The notes under the pieces: model-generated
The model's database searches: none
Seen by the model: only the letters and a program-made list of their open reading frames with translations
What the model was told of the DNA's origin: nothing
Source of the DNA: Nephrocerus scutellatus
Lineage: Eukaryota > Arthropoda > Insecta > Diptera > Pipunculidae
Length of the DNA stretch: 64,000 bases
Direction: 5' to 3'
Assembly: GCA_947095585.1 (NCBI GenBank)
Contig: OX352763.1
Coordinates: 44,938,010-45,002,009 of the forward strand
In this document: positions 37,420-48,640 of the stretch, one piece after another
Layout: every line of letters begins with the position of its first letter
How positions within the stretch are numbered: the stretch's first letter is position 1
Position numbers and translations under genes: made by a program

Positions 37420-38230
37420 ATCTCAACGCACTCTGATGTAGAAAGAAGACAGAAGACAGCATTGGGTTTTAGAAGCGTTAAATTCAACTCTATTATGTAG
37501 TCCCCACATTGTTATGCTGTCAATGTCAGAATTTAACGTGGTTAACGTACGTTGTTGTTCAAGTTCCAGTTGCGATGCACATGCAGATGCGAGGGGCATG
37601 CAGAAAGCGTGAAATCATATGAAAAGCTAAAAGCGCTGTTGTCAGCGAAAGAATGGATTGATTGATTAGAAGTGGATGGATTAGAAGATCGTTAATGAAA
37701 ATGAGAAAGAGTGTCGGAGACAAAACAGAGCCTTGTGGAACACCGGCGTTTATGCGGTGAATATTGGATTTGAAACCGTCCAATACGACCGGCCAGACAA
37801 AAGAGCACGATGCCAGAATCTGTCAAATGCCTTGGAAATATCGAGTGCAACAACTTTGTTTCCACCAAATTTGTGACTAGACTGTGAGATAAGCCATCAT
37901 GTCACCTTAGTACGTTGCCTACGAAACCCGTACTGCTGGTCACTAAGGATTAATTTCACGTGATTCAATGTATTGCATAAGCTTACGATTGATCAGCGTT
38001 TCCATGATCTTAGGAAGTAAGGAGGTTAGTGCAATAAGTCGGTACGAGGAAAGAGATGACGGTTCGCCTTTTTTAGGAACAGGCTGGATAAAGGCTGTTT
38101 TTCAATTCCTTGGGACGACTGCAGATGAATAAGAGAAATAGGAAAGCCTGCGCAGTGGCAATGCCAACGTTGAAGAATACCTCTTCAAAACTATAGCGGG
38201 AATACCATCAGGCCCAGCTGATTTATGAAT
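37420..38230 (-). pseudogene. Third non-LTR reverse transcriptase relic
   Basis: Strongly decayed minus-strand RT related to, but distinct from, the two LINE copies. Readable pieces, from right to left on the plus strand, are AGPDGIPAIVLKRY, FIQPVPKKGEPSSLSSYR, LISLLPKIMETLI-like sequence, VVALDISKAFDRFWH, and HRINAGVPQGSVLSPTLFLI (about 37690-37765). The FADD motif has become FADN-like. Multiple frames and stops. Confidence 0.75.
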
Positions 38231-38439
38231 GTTAAGATCATAAATCATTCAACCGCAACACTCGTGGTTCTAAATGCTCATCAGTTTACACTCAAGCCCA
38301 TTTTCGGACGTAGAGTTAAGTTCAGGGATTTGTTCTTCAGTGTACAACACGTATTTGGAATGCTTTGCCAAGCTGAGCCACTTCTGATGCATTTGGTGAG
38401 TACATTCCTTTCAAACCACCCTGGGTGTATATCGCGGTT

Positions 38440-38670
38440 AGAGTGGTTCTTATGTGGTCTTATGTGGGGTCTTGAGCGGGGTCTTAAAGATGTATTGAGG
38501 GGATCTTGAGATATTTGAAGGGGGTCTTTAGGGGGGTTTTATGAGTGGTGTTTGGGTTTTTTTAAGAGGATTTAGAGTTTGGTCTTCAGAGCGTCTTGAG
38601 AGGGTCTTGATGCAATCTTTGGTCTTGAGGGGAGTCTTAGGGTGGTCTTAGCGATTCTCAAGCTAAGCAT
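38440..38670 (+). repeat. Degenerate GGTCTTGAGGGG-type simple repeat
   Basis: G/T-rich, C-poor stretch with many irregular copies of GGTCTT followed by GA/GG runs. Confidence 0.6.
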
Positions 38671-40540
38671 TTGAGGGTTATGTGATTTGATTTTGATTAT
38701 GAATTAACCCTCAAATATTCTAGATTTCTATTAAAAACCTTTCAGCTATTTTCAATCATTTTAAAACAGTTCTGGTTGCTTCAGATCTAGCACCTTTTTA
38801 TACGGGCCCGCCCGCGTAAAATAACTCGTTTAGAAAATTTTTAAAACTCAAAAGGTCTAAATATAGGTTTATTTATAATATAATAGTATATAACATTCTT
38901 TATTTAAGATTTTTTTGTTCAATTTACATGAATAGTTAACAATTTAGAGTCTTAGCTAATGAGCTATTGTAACTACAATATAAGTTCACATTATTAATTA
39001 AAGAAAATAAATCAATTGTAATAATAATAATAAGCTTAATTTTTACAGTGCGTGCTTTTTACGATTTTACGTATATAAGATTAATATTGCATTGGAAAGC
39101 AAATTGGGAAATAAGTAACAGGCGTAGCATTTTGGAGGGGAATATAGGTTTTGTTTGTTATACAAAGATATAGTTAATCTTATTATATAGAAATGTTCCT
39201 TCCTTCCTAAAATTCGAGAATCGCTGGACCGATTGACACTAAACTTTGACAGTTTAGTCTGCAGGATGTCTCTTAAGTTTAATCCCGACAGGTGACGCGG
39301 TAGTCGTGATATTGCAATTTTTCGTATTTATGGTACGATTTGACTCATAGTCACAAAATAAATTTCTTTAATAAAAATAAGTTTGCTGATAAAATTTGGG
39401 CCCGCTAAGTGGCGGTAGAGTCGAGATATTTACGGAAAACTACATTTACTGATAATATGGTGCTCGTTCTAGGCAGGGCATTATCAAGGTTTCAAACTTA
39501 GGTAGGCATTGTTGTTTTAAATACAGTGAATATTCTTTCTTTTTTCAACATAGCAAATGGCTTGCATTCTTCGACGATTAATAAAAGTCGCTAACGCTGT
39601 GTGGACAATTCTATTCCAGACATAGGTTTTTATAAGCATTATTCCTTATGAAAACAAACACTCGTTCAAGTAAGCAGCTCAATGCAGCGATGTACTCTAA
39701 AAGCTCTTGCACGTAATAAAGTACAAAACAGGGTTAGCCATCAAACGCAATAAAATACTCCCAAAAAGGGCAAAGTGAACAGCATAGACAAAATTGTAAA
39801 ACAAAAACATATAAGTAATACAATCTTCTTTTTACTTACGTTATTTACCGTACGTAAAACAAAAGTCAAGTTGTCAATTTCCTTTTTTCTCTCAGGGATG
39901 TGGACGAATGTGCGTCTATTACACAAAAGATAAAGGAGCATAACGAGTAACATAGCGGACAGACATGATGATGGTAGATGAGATTTTGAGGCGGTTAACT
40001 GTAAATAACATAAGATACGAGTATTTCATGGACGAAGGATATATTGCCTCTGTGCACGTTGTTATGTGACTTGCGAAGCTTGTTAAGATTAACATATTAA
40101 TTGAGATGAGAAGCACTTATGGCGTCAGACATTCACATGTGAGAAGTTTAGTGCACTTTGTTTAAGATGTACGTCAGCAAAATAGCGTATTCCTTTGAGA
40201 CATACATAAACTCGTTTAATTATTATATTTTCGTAATCAGCAGCCCGATTATGTTTGGAAAATATGAGTGGCGGTTAGAGATGGTGTATATAATAGACAC
40301 CTCTATATTTGTGTTGTGTCTTTTTGTTTCGTTGTGCGTTTTGGAGAACATGTCTATCCCGTCAATCTAGCACATACACATTAACCACTATTTTGAACTC
40401 TAACTCTCACGGCCTCACTCTCCGTTTCGGAACAAAATCGCGCTACAAGTGTGCACACAACCCGTTATACGAAAAACGGGCCCATAGTTTGTATTATTTG
40501 GTTTAGTATTAATTACCCTCGAAATTCTTGCACTAAATAA
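38671..40540. other. AT-rich non-coding DNA, possible Helitron 5' relic
   Basis: No gene recognised. Near 39178-39255 TCTTATTATATAGAAATGTTC followed by GAATCGCTGGACCGATTG and ACTAAACTTTGAC resembles the usual 5' end of insect Helitrons; no matching 3' end was found. Confidence 0.35.
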
Positions 40541-40544
40541 TTAA

Positions 40545-40765
40545 AAAAACCCCCGACCACACTTTTGTCTTACTAACACTATTCATCTCAGCGACCCCGC
40601 CCAAAAAAAACTCCACGAGCCACTAAATCTCACCAAATCTCTTAAAGCCACGCTTATTTTAAAATAAAACACAATACAACCACACAGCCCGTCGACAGCC
40701 CAATGCCTTACCAACGCTATTCATCTCAGAGACGTCGAAAACTATAGATTCGGCATAAATCTTTA
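40545..40765. repeat. Relic of the Helitron minisatellite
   Basis: Two degenerate units containing CTATTCATCTCAGCGACCCC and CTATTCATCTCAGAGACGTC with GAAAACTATAG, matching the unit in the Helitrons at 26750 and 46700. No Helitron ends nearby. Confidence 0.5.
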
Positions 40766-41639
40766 GCTAACTAACACACCATTTGCATTCACGTTTTTGA
40801 CTGCTTCACGAAGAGGACTGTTAATACAAAAACTCAATTTTGATTTGACGTAAGAATAAACAGCAGCCCAAAAGGTACCGCGAGCGCTGCAACTTACCAT
40901 CCAGCATAAATTTCAAAAAAGAGGTGGCATTTTCATTAATACGAGTAGCTGCACAGAAAAATCGCACCATTCAAGCTACCTGCATAAACTGCCAGCCGCT
41001 TAGCATAATTTGTTCACACCACTCTGCAAAATTTATTCACACCACCATATAGATATATTATTTAATTTAATGGCAATTGTTTTGCAACGAAAATATTTCC
41101 CAATTTTAGTTAAAAGTGTTGCTTCCAGTATGGTTTATGTATGTGCCTTTTAAAATTAGTAAACCACTGAATTGATATGCTGATGACAGAAGCACTTTGT
41201 GTGTGAGTGCCAGCTAATAACTATTTAGTAATCAGGAAAGTATAATCATTTAGACTTTGCTTGGGATGGTATTTCATAAAAGTTGTTCTAAACTTTGTGA
41301 GTGAGTGATATAGCCAATTATTATGTAGAGGATTTGTTATTTGAAATTGATTTCAGTTCGTTCTTTTTAATTAATCCGTCTTACTAAATTTAAATAATAA
41401 AAGTTTAATTTTAATTTCTTGTAAATTAGTATCAAAAGATTCGCTTTCGATAAACGCAGATATAAAAAATTAATACACTGCGAATCACTTGATTGAGGCC
41501 ATTTGAAAAATCTTATAAAATTGTTTTGAATTTTTGGGTTTTTATTTTACTTTATTGTTTTTCGTTGGTGGTCAGCCATTAGCAGAATAGGGGAATAACA
41601 CAAAATGTGGCCGTAACTATATCTGACTGATGGAAGTGC
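40766..41639. other. AT-rich non-coding DNA
   Basis: No supported feature. Confidence 0.4.
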
Positions 41640-43985
41640 GATCAAACCTCTACGTGATGGCCGCCGGTAATTTTCCTCCAATACAGGAAAAGCTGAATGA
41701 TCGGGCTAGTCCCTTTTAAGTAAGGTTGCCCGTAAAAAATCATTATTGCGGAACCCAAAATCAGCCTCGGATACACTGATGAACTGATGAACGACGACGA
41801 CCACGGCAATGAAAACGGCTTAACGATTTAAGAATTTTCTCATGGAACGTACGCTCACTGTATGGAGCTCAAAATATAAGCCTGACATAACAGCAATCCA
41901 GGAGATGCGGTGGACGGGGAATTGTGTCTTAAAAAATTCAGAATATGACATATATTACAGCTGTCATGCAAGACATCATGTGGGGTTTCTAGTCAGCAAA
42001 ATAATGAAACCCACCGTTATCGGCTTTAAAGAAATAAATGAACGGCTATGCACACTTCGCGTGCGGGGCAGATTTAAAAACATAAGCCTCATAAACGTTC
42101 ACACACCTACAGAGGATTCCCCAGATGATGAAGAAGAAGAATTCTTTAAATCAGTCGAACGTGAACTCCATGCCTGTCCTCAGTATGACGTAAAAATCAT
42201 TCTGGGGGATATGAATGCCAAAATAGGTAGGGAGCCAGTATTCAGGCAGCACATTGGCACCCATAGCCTACACGAGAACACTAATGACAATGGACAACGA
42301 GTCATAAAGATGGAAGCAAGCAATAATAATTTGGTAATTTGTTGATAGAACGCCGCCACAAACCGTACCTGATGACAGTACGAACGTACCGAGGAGCCAA
42401 CGTCGACTCGGACCTCTATCTTGTTGGTATGGTGCTCCGAGCGCGGATTGCATCATCATGAAAGACTGCATCTGTGAATCAGATTCGAGTCAACAGGCTG
42501 CCCTTCGCAACGAAGATACCAGAAACAACAACGGTCAAGCGATAGAACTCGCCCTAAATGCAGGGAAAGTAAGTCCTGGGGCTGAGATATCGGACGTAGA
42601 TGAGAATGAGAAATGGACACGCCTTAAGAATACTGTCATTAGTACTGCTGACTCCATCTTAGGCAGTGTTCGTAGAGATTGGAACGACTGGTTCGATGAC
42701 GAATGTAAGCTAGCGACTGAACGTAAGAACGTTGCGTACTGAGCAATGGAACAATCTCATAGAACGCGAAGATGAATATAAAGAACTCAGAAGATATGAA
42801 AAAACAGTTCACAGGCGAAAGAAAACAGCCTGGGAGAAGAATCTCGTCCGTGAACTAGAACAGTACAGCGAGCATGGACCGCACCAAGCGCGGAAGAGTA
42901 CGCGGCATGACGCAATATACTGCAAAGACAAAGAGGGCACTCTGATCGCCGATCTCAAAGGCATCTTAGAGCGATGGGAAGAGCACTTTCATGAGTTGCT
43001 AAATGGTCAGCTAACTGAGGAATTGAAGGCTCCACCAATGACCGAAGACTATACTGTGCTGCCGGGAATACGAAGTTAATAATAATAATATTCGGCGAGA
43101 CAGACCATTGCAGTTTAAGGCCTAGCTTCTCGCAACCATTTGTGTTGCGCATGTATATTTTTTGGACACAAATGGAAGAGACCTACAATTTAAGGCCGAA
43201 TCCGAACGGCGCATTGAGCAACTTTCTGTGACAAGTTATTAGGTTTGTCACCCATTCGCTAGAGGTGGGACACCGTTTGATGTTACTGGGATTCGAACCA
43301 TGAACCTCCTGCTCAGTAGCCGTGCGCATTTCTACTGAGCCCCGGCGAAGTTAGCAGAGCGATAAATCGGTTAAAAATAATAAGGCACCAGGATCAGATG
43401 CAATCCCAGCGGAGCTGATTAAAATAGAAGGCCCCACATTACACCAAGCAATTCATGAAATAATAGTGCAAGTATGGGAGAAAGAAGCTATGCCCGAAGA
43501 CCTGTGCCCCATACATAAGAAGGGAGATATCACAAAAAGCAGCAATTGTCGTGGTATAACGTTGTTGAGTACCGCGTAAAAGATTTTCTCCTCTCTCCTT
43601 CAAGACAGAATAGCCCAGTACGCTATCGTCACAATTGGTTCATACCAGTGTGGCTTCATCTCAGGCAATTCAACAACTGATCAGATTTACACCCTTAGGC
43701 AGCTGATGGAAAATTGTCTAGAGTTTCAAAACTCACTACACCATCTTTTTATAGACTTTAAAGCCGCCTACGATAGCATAGCCAGGGTAGATCTTTATAA
43801 AGCCATGAGAGAATTCGAGATCCCAAATAAACTGACACGACTATGTAGGTTGACCATGACCTATGTTAAAAGCCAAGTAAAAATATCCGGATCACTATCA
43901 AGCCCATTCAACATCTATAACGAGCTCCGACAAGGGGATGGACTGGCCTTTAAAAGTGATTGTAGAGTGTAGAGCCAAATATGAT
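41640..43985 (+). pseudogene. RTE-like LINE, copy 1 (endonuclease plus partial RT)
   Basis: The endonuclease starts near 41828 as LRIFSWNVRSLYG, then after a frame change reads PDITAIQEMRWTG (catalytic Glu), YYSCHARHHVGFLVSK, LINVHTPTEDSPDDEEEEFF and KIILGDMNAKIGRE (to 42345). After another frame change comes VRTYRGANVDSDLYLVGMVL, where the family's catalytic SDH is SDL. The linker (42732-43079) is split by a SINE at 43079-43345. The RT resumes with NNKAPGSDAIPAELIKIEGP, LCPIHKKGDITKSSNCRGI, HHLFIDFKAAYDSI and RQGDGLA. It then jumps directly to 3'-end sequence near 43955, so the FADD segment is missing. The motif set matches RTE-type LINEs, whose endonuclease resembles craniofacial development protein 2-like proteins. 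Non-functional. Confidence 0.88.
43079..43345 (-). mobile_element. tRNA-derived SINE
   Basis: 267-bp minus-strand insertion in the RTE-like LINE, flanked by an 8-bp target duplication CGAAGTTA (43071-43078 and 43346-43353). The head is tRNA-like. The A box lies around GGGCTCAGTAG (43332-43342) and the B box is GGTTCGAATCC (43289-43299), spaced as in a pol III internal promoter. The tail (plus-strand left edge) is a short ATT microsatellite. Removing it restores the LINE linker. Confidence 0.85.
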
Positions 43986-44352
43986 GATGATTATGTTTTT
44001 GCCAATTTATGACGAGTTTTATTACAAAAGGGTGTTCAATTCCAATTCCGTCTTAAAGAGTTCATGCATACGAATACTCATCATAAATAGGCAAAAACAT
44101 AACACTTCGTGCTCTTATACTACAGTCTAGATTAAGAGGATTCATAACAGCATGAAATAATTTGTATGTAAATGTTCAAAATCTGACACACCATTGAAAT
44201 CGAAATTGTTTCACCTATACTTAGCCTACCCCTTGACTATTTAATGAAAAAAATACGAATCGACTTCAAAATGCAACCTGCAAAACTGTAGTCATATAAA
44301 TCTTTGAAAACCCATAAAAATTAAAATTTTTCACGTAAATTCTCTAATAGGG
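43986..44352 (+). repeat. ~340-bp direct repeat after LINE copy 1
   Basis: Near-identical to 45096-45440. A 22-bp inverted pair (TTATGTTTTTGCC... at about 43990-44011 and its complement at about 44082-44103, one mismatch) encloses its start. The second copy lacks the left arm. Confidence 0.8.
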
Positions 44353-45094
44353 GATTTGTCTAGAGCTTCAAAACTTACTACACCATCTTTTTATAGACTT
44401 TAAAGCCGCCTACGATAGCATAGCCAGAGTAGATCTTTATAAAGCCATGAGAGAATTCGAGATCCCAAATAAACTGACACGACTATGTAGGTTGACCATG
44501 ACCAATGTTAAAAGCCAAGTAAAAATATCCGGATCACTATCAAGCCCATTCAACATCTATAACGGGCTCCGACAAGGGGATGGACTGGCCTGCGTCCTCT
44601 TCAACCTGGCGTTGGAGAAAGTGATCCGAGACTATGACGTAACGGCGAGAGGAACAAGCTGCTGGTATATAATGCAATAGTCATACCAGTACTTATATAT
44701 GGATCCGCGACTTATGTGCTTAGCAAAAAGCATTCTGACCTCTTAGCCGCGTTCGAGAGAAAAGTCTTACGTAGAATTGTTTGGCCCGTATGTGAGGAAA
44801 GACTATTCCGGAAACTCTATAATGATGAGATCTACGAGCGTTACCACGATGTCGATATCGTGAAGAGAATTATGCTCGGTAGGCTCAGGTGGGCAGGATA
44901 CCTAGCTCACATGAGCGAAAAGGATCATGCTCGGAAAGTCCTTTGCGGTAGGATTTATGGAACACGACAGCGAGGCCGGCCAAGACTATGCTGGAAGGAT
45001 GGCGTAGACCAGGACACCCAGAGATTAGGGATGCAAAGCTGGATGACATCGGCTCAAAATCGGGACCTTGGACCTCGGTTGTAGAGCCAAATAT
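44353..45094 (+). pseudogene. RTE-like LINE, copy 2 (RT core piece plus C terminus)
   Basis: Starts abruptly at TCTAGAGCTTCAAAAC, corresponding to 43718 of copy 1. It reads HHLFIDFKAAYDSIARVDLY, FNIYNGLRQGDGLACVLFNL and ALEKVIRDYDV. An internal deletion near 44655 removes the FADD region, and the C-terminal part resumes with VIPVLIYGSATYVLSKKH, FERKVLRRIVWPVCEERLF, MLGRLRWAGYLAHMSE and GTRQRGRPRLCWKDGV, ending near 45084. Together the two copies retain most of an RTE-like ORF but not its active-site loop. The shared 3' repeat suggests that a tandem duplication made copy 2. Confidence 0.87.
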
Positions 45095-45095
45095 G

Positions 45096-45440
45096 ACGAT
45101 TTATGACGAGTTTTATTACAAAAGAGTGTTCAATTCCAATTACGTCTTAAAGAGTTCATGCATACGAATACTCATCATAAATAGGCAAAAACATAACACT
45201 TCGTGCTCTTATACTACAGTCTAGATTAAGAGGATTCATAACAGCATGAAATAATTTTTATGTAAATGTTCAAAATCTGACACACCATTGAAATCGAAAT
45301 TGTTTCACCTATACTTAGCCTACCCCTTGACTATTTAATAAAAAAAATACGAATCGACTTCAAAATGCAACCTGCAAAACTGTAGTCATATAAATCTTTG
45401 AAAACCCATAAAAATTAAAAATTTTCATGTAAATTCTCTA
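45096..45440 (+). repeat. ~340-bp direct repeat after LINE copy 2
   Basis: Counterpart of 43986-44352, ending at TTCTCTAATAGGGG in both. Confidence 0.8.
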
Positions 45441-46120
45441 ATAGGGGGTACATATGTGTGCAAATTTTGAACCGGGTTAATTTGGAAAAACTATTCTCAC
45501 CGGAGAAACACATGTGTAAAAAAAATTTGTATGGGAAAAAAATTAAAATCAAAAACTCAAAAGTTTTACAAAAAGTTCGGTCTATCGGAACATATGTTTA
45601 AAATTTAAAGTAAATCGGGCTAATTTTTTATAAAAAATCGTAGTATTGTACAAAACACAAATTCTCTATACTCTCTGCTCTCTAATGCAACGCAGCAACA
45701 AAACGACCCCAAATGAAATTTGCAGCGCTGCCTACATTGCATCACTCATCAGCGCACACAGAACACAGTCATTATAGTATGAAATGATATGATGTCGCTA
45801 TATGGGAAAACAATTTATATGGGAGCCCCCCGATCCCGCTGCGCGATCTCTCTGGAATTTTTACAAAAAGTGTTTTCCACGGAGATACACATTTGTATAA
45901 AATTTAAAAAAAATCGGGTAAATTTTGTAAAATATTTTTATGGGAGCCCCCCCGAGGTCCGAGGGGCCACAAATCTTAATAGAAAGTATTGTCAGCGGAA
46001 ATATACATTTCAATAAAATCGGGCTATGGGAAGTGGGTTAAAAATTGATCAGAAAATATGACCAGCCACACACCCAGCCAGCCAGCCTGCCACGTGCACG
46101 CGAAGTTAATATGAGTGCCC
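45441..46120 (-). repeat. ~115-bp-unit repeat family, minus orientation
   Basis: Inverse of the 24065 and 56004 blocks. It ends at right with GTGCACGCGAAGTTAA (complement of the family start TTAACTTCGCGTGCAC) and includes CCAGCCAGCCAGCC and CCCCCGAGGTCCGAGG. The left limit coincides with CTCTAATAGGGG. A low-repeat stretch at 45650-45790 lies within it. Confidence 0.75.
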
Positions 46121-46384
46121 AGCACTCACTTTGGGTTTTTATAATATACTAGCTGATTACCCGGTGTTGCCCGGGTATTTATTCATCCCAATCTTCTATT
46201 AGGCAGGGGTAGAGAATGATATCTATCTATAATGTAAAATTGCAGTTTTTATTTAAAAAAAATTATTTAAAAAAATATAATTTAAATTATAGCTATAGAA
46301 TTCAAATTATAAAATAAAATTAAATAAACATACATAAACTTAATTTAAAACAAAACTTAGTTGTATACAATGTTTTTAGTTTCA

Positions 46385-46690
46385 CCTTCAAGAATAAATA
46401 AAACTTTCCGTGGAAAAAACATGATGATCTCAAATCTATACTCCGCAGTACTTAATAAACTGTCCGACTTATTGATCGTCATCGAAAACACAAGTTTTAC
46501 TGGAAATTGCAATCTCTTAAATTTAAAAGGTAGATCCGTCGAAATGAGTGGGATAAAAACTGTTTCGCACTGTCCCTTTTCTGTGAAATATAATTGAAGC
46601 GACTATCCTTCAATTATATTTCCCGGCATCTCTTTTACGCACAGTCTTGTGCCGTTGCAAAGTTTTGCCGAGTCGAGAATCCGTAGTAAA
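46385..46690 (-). pseudogene. Helitron helicase C-terminal fragment, third copy
   Basis: Minus-strand LCNGTRLCVKEMPGNIIE, then after an inserted/duplicated stretch TEKGQCETV, FKFKRLQFPVKLVFSMTINK and SDSLLST. It shares the SDSLLST ending seen in the copies at 26225 and 29400, so all three descend from the same defective source. A short inverted duplication (AATATAATTGAAG...CTTCAATTATATT) at 46589-46621 breaks it. Confidence 0.82.
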
Positions 46691-46699
46691 ATAATTGGA

Positions 46700-47520
46700 G
46701 ATCAAATCACCGTTCAACTCAGCGACACCGAAAACCATAGAATCGACACTAATATCGGTCACCCCCCGACCCTCCGTTACCGACCCCATCCCCCTACAGT
46801 TGTCTTACCATCACCATTCAACTCAGCGACCACGAAAACCATAGAATCGACACAAATATCGGTCACCCCCCCCCCCCTCAGTTATCGACACTAATATCGG
46901 CCCCCCCCCCCTCAGTTATCGACCCCATCCCCCTACAGCTATCTTACCATCACCATTCAACTCAGCGACCCCGAAAACCATAGAATCGATAATATCGGGC
47001 ACCCCCCCCCTAAGTTATCAACCCCATCCCCCTACAGCTGTCTTCCTATCACCATTCTACTCAGCGACCCCGAAAACCATAGAATCTACACTAATATCGG
47101 TCACCCCCGCCCCCCCCCCCTTCAGTTATTGAACCCATCCCTCTACCGCTGTCTTACCATCACCATTCAACTCAGCGACCCCGAGAACTATAGAATCGAC
47201 ACTAATATCGGTCACCCCCCCTCCCCCCTCAGCTATCGACCCCATCCCCCTACAGCTGTCTTACCATCACCATTCAACTCAGCGACTCAAAAAACCATAG
47301 AATCGACACTAATGTCGGTCACCCCCCCCCCCTCAGTTATCGACCCCATCCCCCTACAGCTGTCTTACCTTCACCATTCAACTCAGCGACCCCGAAAACC
47401 ATAGAATCGACACTAATATCGGTCATCCCCCCACCCTCAGCTATCGACCCCATCCCCCTACAGCTGTCTTACCATCACCATTCAACTCAGCGACCCCGAA
47501 AACCATAAAATCAACACTAT
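46700..47520. repeat. ~105-bp minisatellite inside Helitron
   Basis: About eight units with the same landmarks as at 26750-27480, C tracts of about 6-13 bases, and one partial unit near 46880-46910. Confidence 0.85.
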
Positions 47521-47869
47521 ATCCTTGACGTCACCCCCCTGCGGGAATATAACTCACCCATAGGAGTGTATTACCAGCACTATTCGTCTCGGCGATACCA
47601 AAAACGGTGGGTCCGACACTAAAATCGCCTGCCACGCCTGCCACGCCTCCCCCAGCCAAAAAACCTGCTACCCCCCACCACCTATATTTGATTCCAGATA
47701 GTAACTAATATGTATACCAAGTTTGGTTGAAATTGGTCAAGGTGTTCCAGAGCTAGATAGGCACAAACAAATATACAAATATACAAACAAATAAATTCTC
47801 TATTTTATATATGTATATAGATAGAAGAAGATAGATAGATAAGTGATTCATTGATGATAGCTGGGTGAT

Positions 47870-48400
47870 AGGTGTTATTATTTCGCTTTAAGGACAAAAC
47901 TAAGCATTGGGTTTACAAAACGTTAAATTTATTTTATTGGTTTTTCCACAAGTCCATATTTTACGGTGCTTAACATAGGCGGATGATTTAGTTTTACTTC
48001 CAAAGAGTAAGGACGGGAACCAAGGAAAATTATGTAGACAGATCAGAGTGCTGTTGCCAGAGAAAGAATGCGTATAACGCTTGATTTACATTTGTTGCGT
48101 GCGAGAAAAAATGAGCAGGAAGGCTGTTAAATTGAAATTGTAGTTAGCCAGACGAGAGAAGTAGTATATTTTTCAATGTTACCTTAATAACATTTCCCAT
48201 GTTACTATAAAATAACTATAACATTCGTAACATTCGTGGTCGTTAAGTCATTCAAGATATTTCATAAGTTTTTGATTAATCAGCGTTTCATGCACTTGGA
48301 AACTAGGAACATGGGATGAGTCGGTACGAAAAAGCAGCTTTGTTGTTCATTACAGGCTATCGAAATACTCTGAGAAAGTCGGGAAATGAGATTGTAAAGC
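47870..48400 (-). pseudogene. Highly degraded RT relic
   Basis: Fragments such as CATTGGGTTT...GCGTTAAATT, GTGCTGTTGCCAGAGAAAGA and AAGTTTTTGATTAATCAGCG parallel the relic at 37440-38170 in the same order and orientation. Coding potential is gone. Assignment rests on nucleotide resemblance only. Confidence 0.4.
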
Positions 48401-48427
48401 TTACGCAATCATAGTAAAATAAATGAA

Positions 48428-48433
48428 AATTTA
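48428..48433 (-). terminator. Possible polyadenylation signal (AATAAA)
   Basis: AATAAA on the minus strand about 210 bases downstream of the stop codon of the 48641-49366 gene. The sequence is AT-rich, so chance occurrence is possible. Confidence 0.4.
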
Positions 48434-48640
48434 TTTAAATCAAATAAGGGAATGTTTTTTATATAACTTATACTCGTAACTGCCATTCGAAAGCACTAGA
48501 TAACTTAGATAATATTATTTTATAAATATTAAGGACATGATATATTTACATTTATAAGTTATATACAAAAAAGTTTAAAACTTAAATATTGAAATGCTAA
48601 TTACAAAATTTACAAGCTTTTATGTATATATATATGGTGC

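Larger units (their letters stand above)
46149..47821 (-). mobile_element. Helitron with both termini
   Basis: Minus-strand Helitron of about 1.67 kb. The 3' end reads hairpin, ATCAG, CTAG, then T outside. The hairpin has a 7-bp stem, TACCCGG / CCGGGTA, at 46158-46164 and 46171-46177, and CTAG is at 46149-46152. The 5' end reads TC at 47820-47821 on the minus strand, followed by TATATACATATATAAAATAG, with A outside. This is the canonical insertion between A and T without target duplication. Internal content is a helicase remnant and a ~105-bp minisatellite with about eight units (46700-47520). Non-autonomous. Confidence 0.9.

Noticed and set aside
43289..43342. Functional tRNA gene
   Set aside because: B box and A box are present but no cloverleaf with a plausible anticodon arm and acceptor stem could be drawn, and target duplications identify it as a SINE.
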